Below, in pieces: positions 8,917-17,309 of a stretch of DNA of 64,000 nucleotides (position 1 is its first letter; each line of letters begins with the position of its first letter). Below the pieces are notes generated by a model that ran no database searches, was not told where the DNA came from, and saw nothing but the letters and a program-made list of their open reading frames with translations. This stretch comes from Mesorhizobium sp. M7A.F.Ca.US.008.03.1.1 (lineage in GTDB: Bacteria > Pseudomonadota > Alphaproteobacteria > Rhizobiales > Rhizobiaceae): assembly GCF_003997495.1 (NCBI RefSeq), contig NZ_RZRU01000023.1, forward strand, positions 1 to 64,000. The letters are read 5' to 3'. The position numbers and the translations under genes were made by a program.

Positions 8917-9624
8917 ATGGAATTCGGTCTCTGGCAGGTTTGGGAAGCGGGTTGGGTGACCGCCATCCTGCGTGGCGCGTCGATAACGATCCTGGTGGGT
9001 CTCGTCAGCATGACGGCCGGGCTGGTGATCGGCGTTGTCTGCGGCCTGATCAAATGGGCGCGGATATTTCCGCTCTCGCTGCTCGTTGATGCCTATACCT
9101 CGCTGGTGCGCGGCGTGCCCGAACTGCTCATCATCTACCTCCTGTTTTTCAGTTCGGTTGAATTCGTGACCAAGGTCGTGACCGCTTTCGGCTATGCCGG
9201 TGTCGCGGAGAGCGGCTATGCGTTCGTCATCGCGGTCATCGCCATCGGCGCGATCTCCGGCGCCTATTCGACCGAGGTCGTGCGCGGAGCCCTGGGCGCG
9301 ATCCCCGATGGGCATATCGAGGCCGCTCGCGCGCTCGGGCTATCGGGCGGCCGGATCTTTCGCCGCATCATCGCGCCGCAGATGCTGCGCATCGCGGTTC
9401 CCGGCATCAACAATGTCTGGCAGACCACCATCAAGGATACCGCCCTCGTGTCGGTGGTTGGTCTTCAAGAACTGATGCGCATTTCCTTCATCGGCGCGAA
9501 TTCCACCCGCCACCCGTTCATCTTCTACCTGATCGCGGCGGTGGTTTATCTAGTCATCACGCTTGTCAGCCAGACCGGGTTCGACGGCATCGAACGCCTG
9601 CTCAGGCTGCGGACGAGGAAGTAG
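8917..9624 (+). CDS. Amino-acid ABC transporter permease (HisQ/HisM type)
   Basis: Inner-membrane permease of 235 residues with several hydrophobic helices. It carries the family's EAA cytoplasmic loop (EAARALGLSGGRIFRRIIAP), which docks on the ATPase, and the early GVPELLIIYLLFF segment, both typical of polar amino-acid transporters. It pairs with the next permease to form the heterodimeric channel. The start at 8917 (ATGGAATTC) follows a weak AGGGCA-like site and gives the normal N-terminus. The upstream in-frame region from 8758 overlaps the binding-protein gene and does not look like permease sequence. Confidence 0.9.
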   Translation: MEFGLWQVWEAGWVTAILRGASITILVGLVSMTAGLVIGVVCGLIKWARIFPLSLLVDAYTSLVRGVPELLIIYLLFFSSVEFVTKVVTAFGYAGVAESGYAFVIAVIAIGAISGAYSTEVVRGALGAIPDGHIEAARALGLSGGRIFRRIIAPQMLRIAVPGINNVWQTTIKDTALVSVVGLQELMRISFIGANSTRHPFIFYLIAAVVYLVITLVSQTGFDGIERLLRLRTRK

Positions 9625-9625
9625 C

Positions 9626-10360
9626 ATGATCGATCTCATCCAGCTTGCGGTTCCCGTCCTGCTCAAGGGCCTATGGGTCACGGCGGTGCTGACGTTCATT
9701 TCGGTGCTGATCGGCTTCAATCTGGGCCTTGGCCTGGCGCTGATGCGGCTCTCGTCGAACCGCTTCCTGTCAGGCTTCGCCAAATATTATTCCAATGTTT
9801 TTCGCGGGACGCCGCTGCTGGTGCAGATTTTCCTCTTCTACTACGGCCTCGGCCAGCTTTCCCTGATCAAGGACAACGCGGTTTTGTGGTGGTTGATCAG
9901 TGACGGCGCGCGCTGCGCCGTGCTGGCACTTGCGCTGAACACGGCTGCCTACACGTCCGAGATACTGCGCGGCGGATTGATGTCGGTTCCGGTTGGCCTC
10001 GTCGAAGCGGCCCAGGCATGCGGCATGTCGCGCATGCTGCGGTTTCGGCGCATCGAGTTTCCGCTCGCCATCCGCCAGGCGCTGCCGGCTTATGGCAATG
10101 AGCTCATCCTGGTCGTCAAGGGGACCAGCCTTGCCTCGACGATCACGGTGCTCGAGATCACCGGCTACGCCAAGCGGCTGATGAGCCAGACCTTCGCGAT
10201 CTTCGAGATTTTCGCCATTGCCGGCGTGCTCTACCTCGTCATCAATCTGCTGCTGATCGGGATCATCCGCGCCATAGAGCGCTTTCTCATGCGTCACGAG
10301 ACCTCCTCTGTCCGATATCTGGCGGCGCCGCAACCAAATCGATCGACCGTGGGTTCGTGA
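9626..10360 (+). CDS. Amino-acid ABC transporter permease, second subunit
   Basis: Second membrane subunit (244 residues) of the polar amino-acid importer. It contains FRGTPLLVQIFLFYYGLGQL, the conserved family motif near the third helix, and the EAA loop VEAAQACGMSRMLRFRRIEF. ATG 9626 lies one base after the previous stop and follows GGACGAGGAAG, so the two permeases are co-translated. Together with the fused ATPase and the binding protein this completes the transporter. It is the last recognisable gene of the cluster. Confidence 0.9.
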   Translation: MIDLIQLAVPVLLKGLWVTAVLTFISVLIGFNLGLGLALMRLSSNRFLSGFAKYYSNVFRGTPLLVQIFLFYYGLGQLSLIKDNAVLWWLISDGARCAVLALALNTAAYTSEILRGGLMSVPVGLVEAAQACGMSRMLRFRRIEFPLAIRQALPAYGNELILVVKGTSLASTITVLEITGYAKRLMSQTFAIFEIFAIAGVLYLVINLLLIGIIRAIERFLMRHETSSVRYLAAPQPNRSTVGS

Positions 10361-10889
10361 CGCCCCTGCTAAGTAAGATAGAGCGATCCGAAAACAAACG
10401 GTCCGCTCAAGCACAAACTCGAACTGAACTTCGCTGTCGGGGAGGTCCGCTTTCAGGCGGCGGCTACGGCCGATCTACGAATGGAAGAAGGCCCACTCGA
10501 GTTTTCCGGGGCCATAAAGAGGGGCAAAGCGGTAACTGACCGCCGCGTGGCTGAAAAGCTCATCGACCGAGCGACTGGTGCTCACTATTCCAGCAGAAGG
10601 AAGTGAAGCTCAAGTCGGTCAATTACAACCCGAAAACCTCCAAGAAGGTATCAGATGAAGAGCGAGTCGAGGTTGTCACGCTGGAGATGACCGCGCCACC
10701 TGACACCAGTCCATCATTTTCTTCCGACGGGCGGATCGATGGCTTCGCTTTATACCAAGACTGCCGATCGGAACGGCTAGCGATGCAGGCTTCGGAAAAG
10801 ATCGAGAACGCGCAGCGCCCGCACCAGACAAACGAAGTGCGGGGAAAACCTGAGGAATAGCAATGATTTCAATAGCCAAAAAAATCAAA
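10361..10889. other. Gene-poor stretch with possible degenerate coding remnants
   Basis: About 530 bases between the last permease and tRNA-Leu. Two short plus-strand open stretches abut in different frames: one ends at a TGA near 10606, the other runs from GTG 10603 to 10860 (85 codons, hydrophilic, Lys/Glu-rich). The junction looks like a frameshift in a former gene, but I recognise neither piece. Codon use is weaker and AT content higher than in the flanking operons. It lies on the 3' side of the tRNA gene, where integrative elements often insert. Confidence 0.3.
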
Positions 10890-10974
10890 TGGTGCGGTCG
10901 AGAAGACTCGAACTTCCACGGGTTGCCCCACAGCGACCTCAACGCTGCGCGTCTACCAATTCCGCCACGACCGC
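10890..10974 (-). tRNA. tRNA-Leu (anticodon GAG)
   Basis: On the minus strand an 85-nt tRNA folds with acceptor stem GCGGTCG/CGACCGC, discriminator A and an encoded CCA. It has a D-arm with GGTAGAC, anticodon stem CAGCG/CGCTG around loop TTGAGGT (anticodon GAG), a class II long variable arm and a T-arm with GTTCGAGTC. The length, long variable arm and anticodon identify leucine. Confidence 0.96.
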
Positions 10975-11209
10975 ACGTGGTAGAGCCGGAACCGACCGGC
11001 TCGCGGCGTGTAGCAAATCGTTTCCGGCGAAACAAGTGCACGGCAAGCAATAATGTCAGGCGATTGGCATAATGCTCCACAGGGCCCGAATGCAGCGCCG
11101 GAACTGGACGTTTGCGCCTGATATCGCCATATGGAAGGCAAGTTGATGTCACCCAAAGGTGCGAGGCGGTTTTGGGACGCGACATGCATAAGCGAAAAGA
11201 CGATACGAC

Positions 11210-11953
11210 ATGCCCGAACGCAGCCAGATCGCCACGTCGTTCCTGCCGCTCCCCGGTTCAGCACCGGTCGAATGGCTGATCGAGCCCGGCCTCACCGCCT
11301 ATCCGGATGCGCTTGTCTTCATGGAGGCGCGCGCCGAGGCGATCCGCAGCGGGGCTGCCGGCGAAATGGTCTGGCTGGTCGAACACCCGCCGCTCTACAC
11401 GGCCGGCACCAGCGCCCGCGGCGAGGATCTGATCGACGCCAGCCGCTTCCCGGTGTTCGCGGCCGGCCGCGGCGGCGAATACACCTATCATGGGCCGGGC
11501 CAGCGGGTCGCTTACGTCATGCTTGACCTGAAGCGGCGGCGCGAGGACGTCCGCGCCTTCGTCGCGGCGCTCGAACAGTGGATCATCGGCACGCTCGTCG
11601 CCTTCAATGTGCGGGGCGAGCGCCGCGAGGACCGGGTCGGCGTCTGGGTCGTGCGGCCGGATCGCCCTGCCCTGCCGGACGGCTCGCCGGCGGAGGACAA
11701 GATCGCGGCCATAGGCATTCGGCTGCGGCGCTGGGTGAGCTTCCACGGCATCGCCATCAATGTCGAGCCCGATCTCGACCATTTCAGCGGCATCGTGCCC
11801 TGCGGCGTGCAGGACCACGGCGTCACCAGCCTCGTCGACCTCGGCCTTCCCCTGACCATGGCCGATCTTGATCTGGCGCTGAAATCCGCCTTCGAGGATG
11901 TGTTCGGTCCCGCCACGATCTTGCCTGCCGAAGCCGAGCGCAAGGCCGGCTGA
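11210..11953 (+). CDS. lipB: Lipoyl(octanoyl) transferase
   Basis: Transfers octanoate from acyl carrier protein to the lipoyl domains of 2-oxoacid dehydrogenases and the glycine cleavage H protein, the first step of endogenous lipoate synthesis. The 247-residue protein shows the family signature RGGEYTYHGPGQRVAYVMLD (about 87-106), with HPPLYTAG before it. Catalytic residues are lysine 164 (DKIAAIGIRLRRW) and cysteine 198 (GIVPCGV), which form the acyl-enzyme. It stands alone, transcribed away from tRNA-Leu and towards the M50 protease gene. ATG 11210 gives the standard N-terminus. Confidence 0.95.
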   Translation: MPERSQIATSFLPLPGSAPVEWLIEPGLTAYPDALVFMEARAEAIRSGAAGEMVWLVEHPPLYTAGTSARGEDLIDASRFPVFAAGRGGEYTYHGPGQRVAYVMLDLKRRREDVRAFVAALEQWIIGTLVAFNVRGERREDRVGVWVVRPDRPALPDGSPAEDKIAAIGIRLRRWVSFHGIAINVEPDLDHFSGIVPCGVQDHGVTSLVDLGLPLTMADLDLALKSAFEDVFGPATILPAEAERKAG

Positions 11954-12026
11954 TTCTTCCTGATCCGGTACGGCTCAAGGTGTCGAGAGTCAGGTCAGGC
12001 CGGCATCACCTGAATATCAACACACC

Positions 12027-13277
12027 TTAGATGAGCTGGGCGGAGGCCCACAACACGCCATAGCCATGGATGGCGAACACTGCCAGCAGCGCCGCCGCCA
12101 TGGCGAGCCGGTCGACGGTGCGGATCGGCTTTAGCTCGTAGCGCGGCTTGACGCCGCTGCTCATCGTCAGCAGGCTGAGGATCGAAAACACCGCTCCCGT
12201 CGCGAGCAGGAAGTTGGAGGAAAAGCCGGCCTGCCAGCCGACAGCCAGGAAAGCCGAGAGCAGGAAAAACGAGGCCAGCGCCAGCGCGACCGGTCCCGGA
12301 CAGATCTGGCGCAGCACCTGGCCGCCGTCGAATTTCCACACCGGCACCAGATTGGCGATGTTGAACAGGGCGGCGAAGCCGGCCAGCGTCGCCAGCAGGC
12401 CAGCTGCCAGCCGATGTCCTTCCGCGCCGGCAAAGGTGCTGGCGGCGATCACAACCGGCACCAGGAATGCGGAGAAGCCGGCGCCCATCAAAGCCACGAA
12501 GGCCACTTCGAAACGGCTGTCATAGGGCCGTCCGCCAATGGCGATACCACCAAGCAGCGGGATGAAGATCATTCGCGCCCGGTTGTGGCCCATCAGGCGG
12601 AATGCCGCCATGTGGCCGAGTTCGTGCAAGGCGACGACCGATGTGAGGATCGCGGCCAGCGCCAGGCCGCCGAGGTGAAGGCCGAAGAATGGCCACAGGA
12701 TCAGCGCCGAAAGCCCGGCAAAGCCGACCTGGCTGAGCGGATGCTCGAACCAGCCGCCCTTGCGATACTTTCCGGTCCGCGCCCAGCGCTGCAGCTTGGA
12801 GAGTTCGCGGCGCAGGGCGAAATAGCGGAACACCAGGAAGGCGACGCCGCGATAGCGATCCGTCTGGCTGAGGGTCACCCGCGTACCGTTGCCTTCGGAA
12901 ACGAGTTCAGCGGTCTCGCGAAAATCCTTCCAGAACGAAGCGTCGAGCGCCGTATCCTCGATGACACGCATCGAGAAGCGGCTGCCTTCGACGACGTCTT
13001 CAAACCGCGACCTACGTTCGATCGGCTTGCCATCGCGTCCTTCCCACGACAGCGTGATGCGGACCACGCCCTCGCCGTCCGGCGCCTCGGCGGAAAGGAT
13101 CTCACCGGACCAGCCAGCATCGCTGCCGAGCGGCCATAGCGCCTGCCAGAGGCGAAGACGGTCCATCGCCACCAGACGGGTCAGCCGCACCGTGCGCAAA
13201 CCAAGCGGCACGGTCATCAACAGAAAGATCAGCCCGAGATTGCTGGCCACCAGAATGGCCGTGACTATGGGCGACAC
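12027..13277 (-). CDS. SRPBCC-domain / M50 site-2 protease family membrane protein
   Basis: Predicted intramembrane or membrane-associated zinc metalloprotease of 416 residues with an unusual architecture. It begins with a hydrophobic segment (about 5-30). A soluble SRPBCC/polyketide-cyclase-like domain follows (about 38-170; IERRSRFEDVVEGSRF and ETAELVSEGNGTRVTLSQ match that fold). After this come several helices carrying the zinc motif H218-E219-L-G-H222 and the third-ligand motif NLVPVWKFDGG (D317), as in M50 proteases. Four to five further helices complete it. The start is GTG 13277. The substrate is unknown. It converges on lipB, and no anti-sigma or sigma gene lies beside it. Confidence 0.8.
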   Translation of the reverse strand: MSPIVTAILVASNLGLIFLLMTVPLGLRTVRLTRLVAMDRLRLWQALWPLGSDAGWSGEILSAEAPDGEGVVRITLSWEGRDGKPIERRSRFEDVVEGSRFSMRVIEDTALDASFWKDFRETAELVSEGNGTRVTLSQTDRYRGVAFLVFRYFALRRELSKLQRWARTGKYRKGGWFEHPLSQVGFAGLSALILWPFFGLHLGGLALAAILTSVVALHELGHMAAFRLMGHNRARMIFIPLLGGIAIGGRPYDSRFEVAFVALMGAGFSAFLVPVVIAASTFAGAEGHRLAAGLLATLAGFAALFNIANLVPVWKFDGGQVLRQICPGPVALALASFFLLSAFLAVGWQAGFSSNFLLATGAVFSILSLLTMSSGVKPRYELKPIRTVDRLAMAAALLAVFAIHGYGVLWASAQLI

Positions 13278-13390
13278 CTGGACGTTGCTCCCTGCCTTGC
13301 CGGCGTACCCTAACGTCGCGACGGCAAGAAAAGCTTAACGGCGGAGCGGGCTTCGACCGCATAGGACCCACGGCGGCGAAAGCCGCCAAA

Positions 13391-13477
13391 TCACATGGCT
13401 CCGATCCAGATCGCCATGGAAACGAGAAAGGTGCTCATGCAAACCAGTGAGATGACATCCTGAACCAGATCGGTCAT
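13391..13477 (-). CDS. Small membrane peptide of 28 residues
   Basis: A minus-strand ATG at 13477 follows a near-perfect ribosome site (AGGAGAG, 5 bases away). It opens a 28-codon frame ending in TGA at 13391. The peptide begins MTDLVQDV, and residues of about 8-27 are hydrophobic and rich in Val, Leu, Ile, Met and Ala, enough for one membrane helix. An AT-rich leader (13478-13540) could hold its promoter. No homologue is recognised from memory. The strong ribosome site and the clean helix make translation likely. It lies alone between the M50 protease gene and lolD, so its role is unknown. Confidence 0.55.
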   Translation of the reverse strand: MTDLVQDVISLVCMSTFLVSMAIWIGAM

Positions 13478-13677
13478 AACTCTCTCCTGTTGTTGATATG
13501 TTCGCATTTTGTTCTAATTTTGTTTCAAAGTCAACGGGCACGATCCGCCCGCGTCCGAATTTTTGTGGCGATCAAATCGGCAGGGTTAAGAAAAGGTTGA
13601 TGGCGAACGATAGTTGCCCAGCGCCGACCAGGGCGCGTCGAGACTCAGGTCACGCCGGCTTCGAACAGCGCCGTGCC

Positions 13678-14358
13678 CTAAAGCGGCACCACTTTGCCGT
13701 CGGCCAGCGTGACACGCCGATCCATGCGCGATGCCAGTTCGTGATTGTGTGTGGCGATCAGCGCCGCGAGGCCCGATTGCTTGACCAGCGCCGCCAGCGC
13801 CTCGAACACATAGGACGCGGTGACCGGGTCGAGATTGCCAGTCGGCTCGTCGGCCAGCAGCACCAGCGGCGCATTGGCAACGGCGCGTGCGATGGCGACA
13901 CGCTGCTGCTCGCCGCCGGAGAGTTCGGACGGCCGGTGCGACGCACGTTTGCCGATCTGCATGTAATCGAGCAGCTGCGCCGCGCGCTCGGCCGCGTCCT
14001 TGCGGCTGAGCCCCTTGATGAGCTGCGGCATCATGATGTTTTCCAGCGCCGAGAATTCCGGCAGCAGGTGATGGAACTGGTAGACGAAGCCGACATCGTT
14101 GCGGCGTATCGTCGTGCGCTCGTCGTCGGAAAGCCGCCCGCAGGCACGACCGGCCAGGATGACGTCGCCGGCGTCGGGACGCTCCAGCAGGCCGGCAGTG
14201 TGCAGCAGCGTTGACTTGCCGGTGCCCGACGGCGCCACCAGCGCCACCATCTCGCCGCGCTTCAGCGAGAAGTCCGCACCGTTCAGGATGGTGAGTTTGC
14301 GCGGCCCCTGGACATAGTGCCGCTCGACGCTCTTCAGCTCGATAATGACCTCGGCCAC
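13678..14358 (-). CDS. lolD: Lipoprotein-releasing ABC transporter ATPase
   Basis: ATPase that powers extraction of outer-membrane lipoproteins from the inner membrane. The 226-residue protein contains Walker A (APSGTGKST), the LolD-type QFHHLLPEF Q-loop, signature LSGGEQQRVAIAR, Walker B (LLADEPTGNLD) and a switch histidine (THNHEL). The GTG start at 14358 overlaps the TAG of the permease gene by one base (TAGTG), so both subunits are coupled. Upstream in-frame codons as far as 14544 lie inside lolC and are not family-like. Confidence 0.93.
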   Translation of the reverse strand: MAEVIIELKSVERHYVQGPRKLTILNGADFSLKRGEMVALVAPSGTGKSTLLHTAGLLERPDAGDVILAGRACGRLSDDERTTIRRNDVGFVYQFHHLLPEFSALENIMMPQLIKGLSRKDAAERAAQLLDYMQIGKRASHRPSELSGGEQQRVAIARAVANAPLVLLADEPTGNLDPVTASYVFEALAALVKQSGLAALIATHNHELASRMDRRVTLADGKVVPL

Positions 14359-15644
14359 TATTCGTACCTCAAGGCTTCGACCGGATCGAGACGCGCGGCC
14401 CGCCATGCCGGGAACACCGTTGCCAGGAAGGACAGGCCGAGCGCCATCAGGACGACATAGGTCGTCTCGCGCGGATCCATCTTCGCCGGCAGCTGGCTGA
14501 GGAAATAGAGCTCCGGATTGAACAGCACCTTGCCGGTCATCCATGAGAAGAACTGGCGGATGGATTCGATATTGGTGCAGATCAGCACGCCGAGCAGCAC
14601 ACCGGCAAGCGTGCCGGTCACGCCGATCGCCGCACCCGTCATCAGGAAGATGCGCAGGATGGCGCCGCGCGACGCCCCCATGGTGCGCAGGATGGCGATG
14701 TCGTGGCCCTTGTCCTTCACCAGCATGATCAGGCCGGAGATGATGTTCAGCGCCGCCACCAGCACGATCAGCGTCAGGATCATGAACATGACGTTGCGTT
14801 CGACCTGCAGGGCGGAGAAAAAGGTCTCGTTGCGCTGTCGCCAGTCGACCATGTCGATAGGCCGCTGCGCCGCCGCCTCCACCTTCGGTTTCAGCGCATC
14901 GACATCGTCGGGATTGTCGACATAGATCTCGATCGTCTGCGCCCGCCCGTCCATGTTGAAGTAAAGCTGCGCTTCCGAGAACGGCATGTAGACGATGGAG
15001 GTGTCATACTCGGACATGCCGACTTCGAAGATCGCCGCGATCTTGTAGCCCTTCATGCGCGGCGTGGTGCCGATCGGCGTCACGTCGCCGTCGGGCGAAA
15101 TCAAGGTGATGGTATCGCCAAGCGTCAGGCCGAGATTCTCGGCCATGCGCTTGCCGATGGCAACGCCCTCACCGGAGTCGAAATCGGCGATCGAACCCTG
15201 CTTGATGTTGCTGGCAACGATGGCGATCTTGCTCAGATCCTCGCCGCGTATGCCGCGCACCAGCGCTCCGGTTCCGCCGCCGACATTGCCTTGCGCAAGC
15301 ACCTGGCCATCGATCAGCGGGATGGCGTATTTGACGCCTGCTACACCGTTGATGCGGCTGGCGACCTGCGCATAGTCCTCCAGCGGCGAATCGAGCGGCT
15401 GCACGATCAGGTGGCCGTTGACGCCGAGGATGCGCGTCAAAAGCTCCGCCCTGAAACCGTTCATCACCGCCATGACCACGATCAGCGTGGCGACGCCCAG
15501 CATGATGCCGAGGAACGAGATCGAGGCGATCACCGAGATCACCGTCTCCTTGCGCCGCGAGCGCAGATAGCGCCAGGCGACCATGCGCTCGAAGATGGAA
15601 AAGGGTCCGGCGCCGACCGATCTTGCCGCCACCGCCTCGCTCAT
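14358..15644 (-). CDS. lolC: Lipoprotein-releasing system transmembrane protein LolC/LolE family
   Basis: Inner-membrane permease of 428 residues that forms the Lol channel, probably as a homodimer because only one such gene is present. It has an N-terminal helix after WRYLRSRRKE, a large periplasmic domain (about 50-270) and three C-terminal helices of the FtsX type (LKPKVEAAA region onward, then KDKGHDIAILRTMGAS, the coupling helix). ATG 15644 overlaps the proS stop (ATGA). The order proS-lolC-lolD is common in Rhizobiales. Confidence 0.93.
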   Translation of the reverse strand: MSEAVAARSVGAGPFSIFERMVAWRYLRSRRKETVISVIASISFLGIMLGVATLIVVMAVMNGFRAELLTRILGVNGHLIVQPLDSPLEDYAQVASRINGVAGVKYAIPLIDGQVLAQGNVGGGTGALVRGIRGEDLSKIAIVASNIKQGSIADFDSGEGVAIGKRMAENLGLTLGDTITLISPDGDVTPIGTTPRMKGYKIAAIFEVGMSEYDTSIVYMPFSEAQLYFNMDGRAQTIEIYVDNPDDVDALKPKVEAAAQRPIDMVDWRQRNETFFSALQVERNVMFMILTLIVLVAALNIISGLIMLVKDKGHDIAILRTMGASRGAILRIFLMTGAAIGVTGTLAGVLLGVLICTNIESIRQFFSWMTGKVLFNPELYFLSQLPAKMDPRETTYVVLMALGLSFLATVFPAWRAARLDPVEALRYE

Positions 15645-16969
15645 GCGGCGACACCGAAGCGCTTTTTCGCGTCCGCGATCGGCAGCGTCTCGCGCTCGCC
15701 GGTCTTGCGATTCTTGATCTCGATCTCGCCGGCGGCGACACCACGCGGCCCGACGATCACTTGCCAGGGAAGGCCGATCAGATCGGCGGTGGCGAACTTG
15801 CCGCCGGGCCGCTGATCGGTGTCGTCGTAGAGCACGTCCTTGCCGGCGGCGACGAAAGCGGCATGCAGCTCGTCGCAGACGCGGTCGCACTCGGCGTCGC
15901 CCGCCTTCATGTTGATCAGCCCGATGTCGAACGGCGCCACCGCCTCCGGCCAGATGATGCCGTTGTCGTCATGGCTGGCTTCGATGATCGCCGCGACCAG
16001 CCGCGACGGACCGATGCCGTAGGAACCGCCGGAGACGAAATGATCCTTGCCGTCGGGTCCGGTCACCTTGGCACCCATGGGCTTCGAATATTTGTCACCG
16101 AAATGGAAGATGTGGCCGACCTCGATGCCGCGCGCCGAGACCTTGTCGCTCTCGCCGATCTTCTCCCACGCCGCCTCGTCATGCATCTCGTCGGTGGCCG
16201 CGTAGGGCGTCGTCCATGTCTTGACGATGTCGGCGATCTCGGCGTCGTTGGCAAAATCGGTGTTGGCGCCGGGCACATCGAGCGAAAGATAGTCGCGGTG
16301 GCAGTAGACCTGGCTCTCGCCGGTGTCGGCCAGGATGATGAATTCGTGGCTGAGATCGCCGCCGATCGGCCCGGTGTCGGCCCGCATCGGTATTGCCTGC
16401 AGCCCCATGCGCGTAAAAGTCCGGAGATAGGATACGAACATCCTGTTGTAGGCCGCCCTGGCGCCCTCGAAGTCGAGGTCGAAGGAATAGGCGTCCTTCA
16501 TCAGGAACTCGCGCGAACGCATGACGCCGAAGCGCGGCCGCACTTCGTCGCGGAACTTCCACTGGATGTGGTAGAGATTGAGCGGCAGGTCCTTGTAGGA
16601 CTTCACATAGGCGCGGACGATCTCGGTGACCACTTCCTCATTGGTCGGGCCGTAGAGCATGTCGCGATCCTGCCGGTCCTTGATGCGCAGCATCTCCTTG
16701 CCGTAGTCGTCATAGCGGCCGCTTTCGCGCCACAGATCGGCCGACTGGATGGTCGGCATCAGGATTTCCAGCGCACCGGCGCGATTCTGCTCCTCGCGAA
16801 TGATGCGGCAGACCTTGTCCAGAACCCGCTTGCCGAGTGGCAGCCATGAGAAACTGCCCTGCCCCTGCTGGCGGATCATGCCGGCGCGCAGCATCAGCCG
16901 GTGCGAGACGATCTCGGCCTCGCGCGGATTTTCTTTGAGGATAGGCAGGAAATAGCGCGACAAACGCAT
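15641..16969 (-). CDS. proS: Proline--tRNA ligase
   Basis: Charges tRNA-Pro with proline in the cytoplasm. At 442 residues it is the short, alphaproteobacterial form without the editing insertion. Class II motifs are present: motif 1 around GTFSWLPLG-like GSFSWLPLGKRVLDKV, motif 2 in WKFRDEVRPRFGVMRSREF and motif 3 in SGGSYGIGPSRLVAAIIE. The C-terminal anticodon-binding domain spans about 345-440 (PFDIGLINMK onward). ATG 16969 begins MRLSRYFLP, the usual start. It heads the proS-lolC-lolD operon. Confidence 0.96.
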   Translation of the reverse strand: MRLSRYFLPILKENPREAEIVSHRLMLRAGMIRQQGQGSFSWLPLGKRVLDKVCRIIREEQNRAGALEILMPTIQSADLWRESGRYDDYGKEMLRIKDRQDRDMLYGPTNEEVVTEIVRAYVKSYKDLPLNLYHIQWKFRDEVRPRFGVMRSREFLMKDAYSFDLDFEGARAAYNRMFVSYLRTFTRMGLQAIPMRADTGPIGGDLSHEFIILADTGESQVYCHRDYLSLDVPGANTDFANDAEIADIVKTWTTPYAATDEMHDEAAWEKIGESDKVSARGIEVGHIFHFGDKYSKPMGAKVTGPDGKDHFVSGGSYGIGPSRLVAAIIEASHDDNGIIWPEAVAPFDIGLINMKAGDAECDRVCDELHAAFVAAGKDVLYDDTDQRPGGKFATADLIGLPWQVIVGPRGVAAGEIEIKNRKTGERETLPIADAKKRFGVAA

Positions 16970-17277
16970 GACTGATCCGTGAGTGAGGAGGGCCGCGTCA
17001 GAATCGGCGCGACTTTGGCTTGCTTGACCCGGCTTCATAGCCATTTCAAGGCGGAATGGGAACCCGGACGCTTGGGCCCGAAAAGCGGAATCGATTTTCA
17101 AAAAGCATGGGGTAGCGGGGATCGGAAGCGTCGCACCGTCCTTCGCCGTCCGGAAGACCCACGGCGCTGCAAGGCCTCCCGGTCACTGCGCGCGTGTTGA
17201 TGATCGTTCGCCAAGCAACGCCTGCCACACTATTGTGCAGTGCAGCACGAGAATGCCCGTTTCAAGGCAAAATTCTT
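16970..17277. other. Leader region between proS and the candidate small RNA
   Basis: About 310 bases without a convincing gene. It should contain the minus-strand promoter and leader of the proS-lolC-lolD operon. Short open frames exist on both strands, but none has a good ribosome site or recognisable protein sequence. Confidence 0.3.
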
Positions 17278-17306
17278 CGTGACATTTTCATTCGCCTTAG
17301 GCTAAT
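17278..17306 (+). promoter_or_regulatory. Candidate promoter for the small RNA
   Basis: CGTGAC (17278-17283), a 17-base spacer and GCTAAT (17301-17306) resemble the rhizobial housekeeping promoter CTTGAC-N17-CTATAT. The -35 box matches five of six positions and the -10 box is weak. It would start a transcript near 17312, immediately before the first hairpin of the candidate RNA. Confidence 0.3.
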
Positions 17307-17309
17307 GTA

